Shown: piece by piece, positions 1 through 6,332 of the stretch
Numbering within the stretch: position 1 is the first letter of the stretch
Layout of the letters: each line of letters begins with the position of its first letter
Assembly (NCBI GenBank): GCA_018064565.1
Contig: JAGHVA010000208.1
Coordinates: forward strand, 1-9,973
Direction: 5' to 3'
Length of the DNA: 9,973 nt
Source: Candidatus Colimorpha onthohippi
GTDB lineage: Bacteria > Bacteroidota > Bacteroidia > Bacteroidales > P3
Notes under the pieces: generated by a model
What the model saw: the letters and a program-made list of their open reading frames with translations, nothing else
What the model was told of the DNA's origin: nothing
Database searches by the model: none
Made by a program: the position numbers and the translations under genes

Positions 1-433
1 TGTTCACCCCCTCCACTATCTTGAGCAGGGTGCGCGGGTTGGGGATGAGGAAGGTGGCGTTCTCCATGAAGCGGCTGTAGGCGCTCTCCTTGCCCTCGCC
101 CAGGTTCTTGATGAAGGCGAAAACATCCATGCCGATGGTGCTGAACATCCTCTCCGCCTCGAACTTGACGAAGGTCCTCCAGCGGAGGTCGCTGTAGGGC
201 ACGTCGCGGTTGGTGCTGGGGTTGTGCCAGTTGCCTTCCTTGAAGACGGGTTCCTTGACGGTGCCGCCCAGCATGTTGGCTGCCGCCTCTTTCTTGACCT
301 GGCTGTCGTCGAGCATCTTCATGAAGAAGAGGTAGGTCATCTGTTCGAGGATGGTGATGGAGTTGGTGATGCCTCCCGTCCAGAAGGAATCCCAAATGGA
401 ATCGACACGGTTTTTGATTTCGCCTGTAATCAT
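1..433 (-). CDS. hsdM: Type I restriction-modification system, methylase (M) subunit, N-terminal part; gene cut by window edge
   Basis: HsdM is the N6-adenine methyltransferase subunit that joins HsdS to modify host DNA and with HsdR to restrict foreign DNA. Reading leftward from the ATG at 433 gives 144 open codons running off base 1. The protein begins MITGEIKNRVDSIWDSFWTG, followed by EQMTYLFFMKMLDD (residues about 30-43), then SDLRWRTF, DVFAFIKNLGEG and FLIPNPRTLLKIVEG. These are the successive blocks of the HsdM N-terminal helical domain; the SAM-binding and NPPF motifs lie beyond the window. The gene is far richer in GC than its neighbours (145 of the first 240 bases are G or C) and prefers codons ending in G or C, which suggests transfer. 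hsdS and hsdR should follow leftward. I see no clear promoter or Shine-Dalgarno sequence; a run of ten T's (coding sense) lies 20 bases upstream. Identity is recognised from these blocks, not searched. Confidence 0.92.
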   Translation of the reverse strand, partial: MITGEIKNRVDSIWDSFWTGGITNSITILEQMTYLFFMKMLDDSQVKKEAAANMLGGTVKEPVFKEGNWHNPSTNRDVPYSDLRWRTFVKFEAERMFSTIGMDVFAFIKNLGEGKESAYSRFMENATFLIPNPRTLLKIVEGVN

Positions 434-437
434 AACT

Positions 438-448
438 GCAATTATTGC
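438..448. other. Short inverted repeat just upstream of hsdM start
   Basis: GCAAT and ATTGC flank a single T, giving an 11-base palindrome 5 bases upstream of the hsdM ATG. It could be a repressor half-site pair or simply chance. Its position over the expected ribosome-binding region is the only reason to list it. Confidence 0.25.
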
Positions 449-453
449 TGTTG

Positions 454-474
454 AAAAAAAAAACTATTTTTTTT
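454..474. other. A-tract/T-tract inverted repeat
   Basis: Ten A's (454-463), then CTA, then eight T's (467-474), form an A/T-only hairpin or a bent-DNA tract. On the hsdM strand it reads A8-TAG-T10. It may be an UP-like element for hsdM or part of a weak terminator for leftward transcripts arriving from the STAS operon. No GC-rich stem sits directly before it, so a classic intrinsic terminator is doubtful. Confidence 0.35.
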
Positions 475-492
475 GAGTTGATAAATTTAAGT

Positions 493-514
493 CTGATACT
501 TGTATAAGTATCAG
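493..514. other. Perfect 9-bp inverted repeat (hairpin or operator)
   Basis: Arms CTGATACTT (493-501) and AAGTATCAG (506-514) pair perfectly around a four-base GTAT loop. No T-run follows directly on either strand, so it is not a textbook intrinsic terminator. Its place between the STAS operon and hsdM would fit an operator, an RNA stability stem or the end of the folded element to its right. Confidence 0.5.
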
Positions 515-528
515 TTCTTTATGCCATC

Positions 529-622
529 GTTTTGTGTTCGCCACACAAAAACAAGTCTCCCCACGTAGAGGGAACACTTGTCTTCCCTCTGTCGAGGTTT
601 GGAGACCGCCCCAGGGAGGTGG
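529..622. ncRNA. Candidate structured RNA or folded DNA element; family and strand unknown
   Basis: Three stems nest or stack within 94 bases. Stem A: TTTTGTGT (530-537) with ACACAAAA (543-550), loop TCGCC. Stem B: GTCTCC (555-560) with GGAGAC (601-606), a weaker middle stem of 561-565 with 593-597 around one A-A mismatch, and an inner stem AGAGGGAA (567-574) with TTCCCTCT (583-590), closing an 8-base loop. Stem C: 606-610 with 618-622. The stem B loop contains ACTTGT (576-581), complementary to ACAAGT (551-556), so a pseudoknot or alternative fold is possible. No long open frame in the stretch resembles a protein. G-U wobbles favour leftward transcription at one pair and rightward at others, so strand stays open. 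I did not recognise a named family; a 6S-like RNA or a mobile-element end are possibilities. Confidence 0.38.
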
Positions 623-682
623 AAATACGCTCCGATTACTAAAAGAAAATTCAGCGAATAGCTGGCTGTTTTGAGAATCGAA

Positions 683-985
683 CTACTCAATAGTAAACAT
701 GATGTCGGTATGTGTATTTTGGAAGGTGCCGGCAACGTAAGGTGTCAGATGCTGTAGGATTACTTTTTTGTTGTGGCTCCCTGTCTCTTTGCTCAGCAGG
801 AGCATTTGACGGAGTCCTGCACTTGCGATATAGGTCAACTTGGAACAATCGATAACGATGTCTTTGCTTGCAAGTGTAACAAGTCGGTCGATATCTGGCT
901 GAATCTTGATTGACTCTGGCGTGTCCAATTCGCCAGTCATAACTACAAGTATGTTTTGTTGTTCTTCGGTGATAGAGATTGTCAT
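683..985 (-). CDS. STAS-domain anti-sigma-factor antagonist (SpoIIAA/RsbV-like)
   Basis: A 100-residue single-domain STAS protein, the usual length for the family. Such proteins switch partners according to phosphorylation of one serine: a kinase of the RsbW type phosphorylates it, a PP2C phosphatase reverses this. The core runs from VVMTGELD (residues 14-21) through VIDCSKLTYIASAGLRQML (44-62). The SAGLR motif puts Ser55 at the usual phosphorylation region. As in many non-Bacillus relatives, alanine rather than serine immediately precedes the glycine, and the residue matching SpoIIAA Asp56 is also alanine. It is the last gene of a three-gene operon, 17 bases downstream of the phosphatase that is its probable partner. 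No sigma factor is nearby, so the downstream target is unknown. Family assignment is firm; function as the operon's switch is inferred. Confidence 0.9.
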   Translation of the reverse strand: MTISITEEQQNILVVMTGELDTPESIKIQPDIDRLVTLASKDIVIDCSKLTYIASAGLRQMLLLSKETGSHNKKVILQHLTPYVAGTFQNTHTDIMFTIE

Positions 986-1002
986 AATATATTAGGTATA
1001 TA

Positions 1003-3123
1003 TTAAATATTTTGAGTCATCGTTAACACATTATAGCCATTATTACGCTCATATTCAACATTTGAGAATACGGAACGCATCATAGAGATACCAAGACCTC
1101 CTATCGTGAAGTCTTCTTTCGACATATTCCGTTCGGCAGGCTGGTATTCTAATGGGTTAAATGCTATGCCATTGTCGCGCAAGACAAAACGTATCTGTTG
1201 ATTTTCGACTACTATGCGAAGCGTTATATCGGCAGGTACATCGCTATTTACAAAACCATGTTTAATTACATTAGTGAGCATTTCGTCAACGGCGGTGCGC
1301 ATATCATATAGGAATCGCTTATCAACTTCCAATATGTTTTCCAACTTCTGGAATAATGCTTGCAATTGCCTGAGAGTCTCTATATCAAGCGAAAACGACA
1401 AAGTCTCATCGATAGATTTGATACAAATTGTAAGTATTGCAATATCATCAGATTGTTCAGTTTGTTTTGTAAACTCGGTTATCGAACCGACCAATTCATG
1501 GTTCATAGAATCGGCAGAGTGGCTACACTCTTTGCAAAACAGCGAGTACAGCCGGTCGCTTCCATACATCTCCCTGTTTTTATTCATTGCTTCGGTTACG
1601 CCATCTGTATAAAGGGTCAACATCGTGCCAATGGGGAGCGATACAGCATTCTCTACAAAACGCCAATTTGGATTTATGCCCATTGGCATGTTCTTGTCGG
1701 AACTCAAAAAATAGGGTTTCTCGTTGTCGTTGCCTCTCCAAATCAATGGTCTCTCATGACCAGCGTTGCAGTAAGACAACACGCCAGTCTTTATTTTGAG
1801 AATACCGATAAAGATGGTTACAAACATCATCTGGTCGTTGTCGAGGCATAGCTCTTGATTCATCTGTTCGGCGACATCGGACGAGGAGATACTATATCGA
1901 ATTGCATTGCGAAACGAACTCAACGCACGGCTCATATACAGAGCTGCGGGTACACCTTTGCTGGACACATCGCCTATGCAGAAATACAGATAACCATTAT
2001 GTTCATAAAAATAGTATAAGTCGCCACCTACAGACTTGGCTGGGATAAATCTGCAGCTCAAATCTATTGCAGGCTCATCACATATATGTTTAGGCAGCAT
2101 TGACATCTGAACATTTGAAGCAAGTTCCTTCTCGCATTTCCTGACAAGACGTGATGCGTCCTTTTGTGCTTGGCGTTTGATATATTTGATACAAACCAGC
2201 GAGATGAAAAAAGCAATCAGAATGGTTAATGTGATAAATAGTGTTGAAAGTTCGGATGCCTTGGCAGTAAATGCGGCGCGAGGCACAATAATGCACACAG
2301 TACGAGGCACCACTGTCATTGAAGCCACAAAACAGACTTTGCCGTTATAATCCAACGTCTTACATGTAGAGGAATGTGCATTTGCGTAAATAAAGTCAGC
2401 TACCACATCGCCATAATTCTGGCGAAAATAGGGCATCATGTCCGTGCTATTCTTTATGGTGTCGCCAATAAGAATATCGTTGTTATAATTGTCAATAAAG
2501 TATGCAGAGGATTCAATATATGCTGGCAGATTGCCAACCAGAGAATCTGAAAGTTTCTTCGGGTTGGAGTATAACGTTACCAATACATCTGCCGAGTCAC
2601 CTCCATACAGTGGTAACCCGAATGATATTACCATTGACACAGAGTCCGCTATGCCATGAATTATCGTAATACTGTCTGCATTGTTTTGGCATACAGGCAA
2701 GTCAAAGTTTTCTTTTTTATAGTTAAACTTTGGATTTCTCCCATCTACTGCCGAAGGACAATAATAATAAGTGGTTGTATCATTACGGTATTGAATGGTT
2801 GCAGCCTGTAATGTTGAGAACGAATAGAAAGCGGCTTCGCACAATTCGTCAATATTTTGACGTTTTTGAAGATCGTAAATATGGAGCATCAAATTTTTGC
2901 GGAGCGATGAATTCCAATTAGCCAAAATTCTGTCGGTCTGCAAAGTACTCTTCTCAACGGCAATCTGTAGTTTCGATATACGCTCTTCACGGATAATGGG
3001 AACGAATAGGTTCCATACGATTACTGACAGGATAATAAAAGAAAGCTCTACTATAACAAAAAGAGCTCCACCTCTTTTCCAAAATCGAATCAAAGAGATT
3101 TGGTAAAATCGGAACTTTTTCAT
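1003..3123 (-). CDS. Membrane sensor with PP2C/SpoIIE serine phosphatase domain and C-terminal RsbW-like ATPase domain
   Basis: A 706-residue sensor protein. One membrane segment lies at about residues 20-42, an extracytoplasmic sensor region of unknown fold at about 43-290, and a second segment at about 292-313. The SpoIIE/RsbU-type PP2C phosphatase follows (about 335-565), with metal-binding motifs SVGGD (Asp368), GDVSSKG (Asp385), LYTDGVTE (Asp507) and QSDD (Asp559, Asp560). The C-terminus (about 575-706) is an RsbW/SpoIIAB-like ATPase domain with an intact N box (Glu614, Asn618), G1 box DNG (650-652) and G2 box GGLG (675-678). The protein may therefore both remove phosphate from and add phosphate to the STAS partner encoded 17 bases downstream, as in the HsbR type of dual regulator. 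It starts 24 bases after the MATE gene, in the same operon. Domains are clear; the ligand and net activity are not. Confidence 0.93.
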   Translation of the reverse strand: MKKFRFYQISLIRFWKRGGALFVIVELSFIILSVIVWNLFVPIIREERISKLQIAVEKSTLQTDRILANWNSSLRKNLMLHIYDLQKRQNIDELCEAAFYSFSTLQAATIQYRNDTTTYYYCPSAVDGRNPKFNYKKENFDLPVCQNNADSITIIHGIADSVSMVISFGLPLYGGDSADVLVTLYSNPKKLSDSLVGNLPAYIESSAYFIDNYNNDILIGDTIKNSTDMMPYFRQNYGDVVADFIYANAHSSTCKTLDYNGKVCFVASMTVVPRTVCIIVPRAAFTAKASELSTLFITLTILIAFFISLVCIKYIKRQAQKDASRLVRKCEKELASNVQMSMLPKHICDEPAIDLSCRFIPAKSVGGDLYYFYEHNGYLYFCIGDVSSKGVPAALYMSRALSSFRNAIRYSISSSDVAEQMNQELCLDNDQMMFVTIFIGILKIKTGVLSYCNAGHERPLIWRGNDNEKPYFLSSDKNMPMGINPNWRFVENAVSLPIGTMLTLYTDGVTEAMNKNREMYGSDRLYSLFCKECSHSADSMNHELVGSITEFTKQTEQSDDIAILTICIKSIDETLSFSLDIETLRQLQALFQKLENILEVDKRFLYDMRTAVDEMLTNVIKHGFVNSDVPADITLRIVVENQQIRFVLRDNGIAFNPLEYQPAERNMSKEDFTIGGLGISMMRSVFSNVEYERNNGYNVLTMTQNI

Positions 3124-3147
3124 TGTCAGTTGAGAAAGGTAGCGGTG

Positions 3148-4926
3148 TTACTTCTCTTTCAACCAAGTTAGCACCGTAGAGTTGAGTCCATAAGAATAGC
3201 GATAATCCAATCTTTCCGAAAGGGTGTTGATTAGTTGCAACCGGATTGCCTTCAGATTTGGATTCCCTTTTTCGTCAACGGGAACCTCGCCCTCACTTAA
3301 CCTGAAGGTTGGATTGAACGGGCGGCCACTATCTTTCATAATCAGTTGCACCTTGTCGCCATGATCCACCAAACGGATATCAAAAGTGTTGGAGACATCT
3401 TTGTTCATCTTTGTGTCGATGAGGTTTTGCATCATCTCCTCACAGCATTGACGAACTTCAAGTATTTGGTTTTCGGTTAGCTCGCAAGATGGCAGGAAAG
3501 CGTCAAATTTTTCTCTCACCAATTGGATATTGGAACTATCATAGGTTGATGAGGCTTCAACTTGAGGTGCCTCACCAAGGCAAGGCACCAATGTGTACCA
3601 ATGCAAGATAGGATTTTTTAAGTGCTGGCGATAGGCATATACACCTGACAGCACGACCGAGAATAAACCGCCCAAGGCTAATCCATACCACATGCAGCGG
3701 ACAGATATCATTGAGCCGAGCAGCATGCACAGATAGGTAGCAGCAGCGCACATAATCACATATCTAAACTTTGCAGCTATATGCCCCATAATATGAAACA
3801 CATTAGTGTAGGTAGATATATAAGTAAATCCAAGCATGAACAAAGAGAAACAGATAAATGGCAACCGGCATACATCAGCAACACCTGGTTGGTCAGCTCC
3901 GAACATAATGGCAATAGCGCCTGGGAATATTGACATGATAAGTAATAGTATTCCGAAAAATATCACATCATTACGAATTATTGAGGTACAAACGATTTGT
4001 ACGCCAGTCCAATCGCCTTCGCCAACCATGTTGTTAGCCAGATACACGCCTCCAGTGATAATACCAGCACAAATTGAAAAGGTGATATAGTTTATTTGAA
4101 CACATACGCTCCAAGCAAAGATATCGGAAACGGGTACTACTTTTGCCACCAATATGTTGGCAAAGATGTAGAAAATATTCAGACTCAAGTTGATGACATT
4201 AAACGCACAACCGTGTTTGAGGTTTGTTGCCAATATACGTTTGGTCTCACCTTTGGTTGAGACAAATCTATATTTTGTTTTTCCCGAAAGCACATAGTAG
4301 AGGTGAACGCTTAATGTTACCAGAGAGGACAACAAGGTTGCCAATGCGGCTCCGCGAACGCCCAACCCCAGCAAGGCTATGAATACGAAGTCAAGCACTA
4401 CATTAGCACCTGTCCCAGAAAGAATGGCTATAGTGGTATGTTTTGGGAACCCTTCACCCGAGACAAAAAAGTTTTGAGTAGATGCTATGGAGAACGGAAG
4501 AAGATTAAGGATAATAAGAGAATAATAATCGGAAAGGTACTGGTACATTTCAGGATCTTTGCACAATGCCCCACAAATAGTACTTTTTAGAAGCAAACTT
4601 ATCAGTACGACAATTACCTCAACGACAAACGATGACACCATAGCCACCGTGTAATAGCGATTAGCCGTCATCCTGTCTTGCCCACCTAAAGCGCGGGATG
4701 CCATCATATTGGCACCCATGTGGCAAATGTATGCCAATACATACGAGAAGGTAATCAAAGGAATAACCAAACTCATTCCACTGAAAGCCTTCTCCCCTAC
4801 AACATTTCCAACAAACAAGCCATCTGTAAAAGTGGCTATAAGTGGAGCAAATGCTGTTAATATTGTAGCAATCAAGGTAGATCTAATTGCCTTGGATGTT
4901 AGATGCGGCGTGCGTTTCCAATCCAT
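3148..4926 (-). CDS. MATE-family transporter fused to a C-terminal RsbW-like ATPase domain
   Basis: A 592-residue protein, about 140 longer than a usual MATE exporter. Residues 1-435 form about 12 membrane helices with family features such as TFTDGLFVGNVVGEKAFSGM (32-51) and a second half beginning near 239. MATE proteins exchange drugs or metabolites for Na+ or H+; the substrate here is unknown. From about 455 the sequence becomes soluble and resembles the RsbW/HATPase_c_2 family: an N box with Glu497 and Asn501, a G1 box DSGRPFNP (532-539) and a C-terminal block SYGLNSTVLTW. At the place of the G2 box (normally GLGL) it has NLKAIRL (557-563) without glycines, so ATP binding or kinase activity may be lost. 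It is the first gene of an operon with a PP2C phosphatase and a STAS protein, behind a strong promoter. I infer control of transport by STAS docking. Confidence 0.92.
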   Translation of the reverse strand: MDWKRTPHLTSKAIRSTLIATILTAFAPLIATFTDGLFVGNVVGEKAFSGMSLVIPLITFSYVLAYICHMGANMMASRALGGQDRMTANRYYTVAMVSSFVVEVIVVLISLLLKSTICGALCKDPEMYQYLSDYYSLIILNLLPFSIASTQNFFVSGEGFPKHTTIAILSGTGANVVLDFVFIALLGLGVRGAALATLLSSLVTLSVHLYYVLSGKTKYRFVSTKGETKRILATNLKHGCAFNVINLSLNIFYIFANILVAKVVPVSDIFAWSVCVQINYITFSICAGIITGGVYLANNMVGEGDWTGVQIVCTSIIRNDVIFFGILLLIMSIFPGAIAIMFGADQPGVADVCRLPFICFSLFMLGFTYISTYTNVFHIMGHIAAKFRYVIMCAAATYLCMLLGSMISVRCMWYGLALGGLFSVVLSGVYAYRQHLKNPILHWYTLVPCLGEAPQVEASSTYDSSNIQLVREKFDAFLPSCELTENQILEVRQCCEEMMQNLIDTKMNKDVSNTFDIRLVDHGDKVQLIMKDSGRPFNPTFRLSEGEVPVDEKGNPNLKAIRLQLINTLSERLDYRYSYGLNSTVLTWLKEK

Positions 4927-4992
4927 AATTTGTTATAATTTAACATAAAAAACAAAATATATTGTCTTCTCGTCAAGGCAATATTTACGGTG

Positions 4993-5023
4993 CAAAAGTA
5001 CATTTTTGCGTACTAAAAACAAA
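4993..5023 (-). promoter_or_regulatory. Bacteroidota-type promoter for the MATE-phosphatase-STAS operon
   Basis: On the minus strand TTTG (5023-5020) is followed by exactly 19 bases and then TACTTTTG (5000-4993), a perfect match to the Bacteroidota primary sigma consensus TTTG-N19-TAnnTTTG. Transcription should begin near 4988, leaving a leader of about 60 bases before the ATG at 4926. The -33 element lies only about 7 bases beyond the stop codon of the Nudix gene. Confidence 0.8.
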
Positions 5024-5029
5024 TATTTT

Positions 5030-5494
5030 TTAATCTACATTTACAACTTCTGTTGATTCAACAAGGTTGTCGCCATGATAAACCAATCGGAGGTGAAAAA
5101 ATGGGGACTCTTGCAAAATTTTGGTCAAAAACAGTCGGTCGCCTTCCCATGTGGGGAGGCTTAACACTTTAGTCTTTGGTATCCATTGAATGTCGCCTTC
5201 GTCACATTCTCGCAATGTACCGTTCCATTGGGTAATCCGATATAGGTGCATCACTTCGGCAGGCCAAAGGTCTGATTCAAAATCCACTACTCCGCAGTAA
5301 ATCCATTGCGTAGGTATAAGACCAGTCTCTTCGTTTACTTCGCGCAGCATGCACTGTTCGGCGTCCTCGCCTGGTTCAAACTTGCCTCCCACTCCAATCC
5401 ATTTGTCGTGAGAGGCATCGTTGGCTTTTTTGGTGCGGTGAAGCATCAGATAGTGTGTCCCGCTGTCGATATAACATAGGGTAGTCTGTTTCAT
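5030..5494 (-). CDS. Nudix hydrolase, MutX/MTH1-like (probable oxidised-nucleotide diphosphatase)
   Basis: A 154-residue Nudix protein. The complete Nudix box G-x5-E-x7-REU-x-EE-x-GU runs from Gly37 to Leu59, with Glu43, Arg51, Glu52, Glu55 and Glu56 as catalytic or metal ligands. The preceding stretch (TLCYID, YLMLHRTKKAND, KWIGVGGKFEPGE) is the signature of MutX-type 8-oxo-dGTP diphosphatases, which cleanse oxidised purine nucleotides to prevent transversion mutations. Other substrates are possible because specificity in this family is not readable from the box. It is cytoplasmic with no signal sequence. The start at 5494 is supported by an AAAAGGG stretch about 6 bases upstream, one of the few Shine-Dalgarno-like sequences here, and by alignment of residue 4 with the family start. 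It lies 31 bases after the FKBP gene stop, so the two are probably cotranscribed. Confidence 0.9.
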   Translation of the reverse strand: MKQTTLCYIDSGTHYLMLHRTKKANDASHDKWIGVGGKFEPGEDAEQCMLREVNEETGLIPTQWIYCGVVDFESDLWPAEVMHLYRITQWNGTLRECDEGDIQWIPKTKVLSLPTWEGDRLFLTKILQESPFFHLRLVYHGDNLVESTEVVNVD

Positions 5495-5525
5495 AAAACA
5501 CCCTTTTCAAGATAACCTTTTTGAG

Positions 5526-6230
5526 TTATTCGTTGATGCTATGCAGTTCCACCTCGTAAACAAGCGGTGTGTTAGGAGCCGCCTGCCCCACGTTTGAGTT
5601 AGGAAATCCCAACTTCGAAGGTATGTATAGGCGATACTGGCTACCTGCGTTCATGAGCTGCAATCCTATCATCAATCCAGGCATCAACGAGGTGCTGAGC
5701 ACATGCCGGATAGGCTTGCGATTGCCATAAGTCTGGTCAAAGAGTTCGCCTGAAAGCATGTGATACCCCCGGTAGTCAAACACGATAACATCATTGAGTT
5801 TTGCGGTGGGACCGTTGCCTTCCTTCATTACCTCATAGTATAAGCCTTCGGGGGTCTTCTTTATTTGAGGATTTTTTTGTTCCAATGCAGCAAAATATTT
5901 TTGCTCTTCTTTCTGCATATCCGCCATCCGCTCCTCGTTGCTTTTTCGCATCTGCATCTCCATAGTTCGTTGGATTTGGTTGAATATCCTTGTGGCGGTG
6001 GCATCGTCAATAGGTTGTGTCCTTCTGTTGAGGGTGTGAACAAAGGCTTTGACGACCATGTCGGTATCAATATCAAAACGGTTGTTTAAGAGGCTTTGAG
6101 CCATGTTCTCTCCAATGACCCAACTGATGGAGTCCTGTGTGTTTTCGAGTTTAGGGGCATCGGTATTCTTACACGCAGTAACGCTGATTGCGAAGCATGC
6201 AGCAACCAATAAGGCAGTTCTTGTTTTCAT
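5526..6230 (-). CDS. FKBP-type peptidyl-prolyl cis-trans isomerase, lipoprotein (Mip/FkpA-like)
   Basis: A predicted outer-envelope lipoprotein that catalyses proline isomerisation or chaperones exported proteins. I start it at the ATG at 6230 (234 residues); an upstream ATG at 6296 in the same frame would add 22 residues in front of an obvious signal peptide. From 6230 the protein reads MKTRTALLVAACFAISVTAC with lipobox VTAC and lipidated Cys20. Residues about 30-110 are the helical FKBP N-terminal dimerisation-type domain (WVIGENMAQSLLNNRFDID). Residues about 125-234 are the FKBP catalytic domain (GLYYEVMKEGNGP, VIVFDYRGYHMLSGELFDQTY, MPGLMIGLQLMNAGSQYRLYIP, PLVYEVELHSI). It starts 102 bases after the sugar transferase stop, and no good promoter was found in that gap, so it may be read through from upstream. 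Family is sure; client proteins are unknown. Confidence 0.92.
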   Translation of the reverse strand: MKTRTALLVAACFAISVTACKNTDAPKLENTQDSISWVIGENMAQSLLNNRFDIDTDMVVKAFVHTLNRRTQPIDDATATRIFNQIQRTMEMQMRKSNEERMADMQKEEQKYFAALEQKNPQIKKTPEGLYYEVMKEGNGPTAKLNDVIVFDYRGYHMLSGELFDQTYGNRKPIRHVLSTSLMPGLMIGLQLMNAGSQYRLYIPSKLGFPNSNVGQAAPNTPLVYEVELHSINE

Positions 6231-6332
6231 TATGTGGTCAATTTTTTTTGATATATACAGTATGTTATTTTCAAAGCCGTTTTCGCACCTCAACAAAGTT
6301 CATACCCTTTGCGATCGGCTTACCGAAAACGG

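Noticed and set aside
224..454. Open frame on the plus strand opposite hsdM
   Set aside because: It is antisense to a clear HsdM coding sequence; long antisense frames are expected in GC-rich genes.
645..682. Weak stem CAGC/GCTG followed (minus strand) by a T-rich run after the STAS stop, as a terminator
   Set aside because: The stem is only 4 bp, too weak to support an intrinsic terminator call.
666..690. GAATCGAACTA stretch resembling the T-arm of a tRNA
   Set aside because: No acceptor, anticodon or D arm can be drawn around it, and it overlaps the end of the STAS gene.
511..735. Open frame of 74 codons on the minus strand across the gap and the end of the STAS gene
   Set aside because: It begins inside the STAS gene in another frame, shows no domain-like pattern and spans the hairpin-rich non-coding stretch.
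1214..1851. Plus-strand open frames within the phosphatase gene
   Set aside because: They are antisense to the PP2C and ATPase domains, whose motifs are fully preserved on the other strand.
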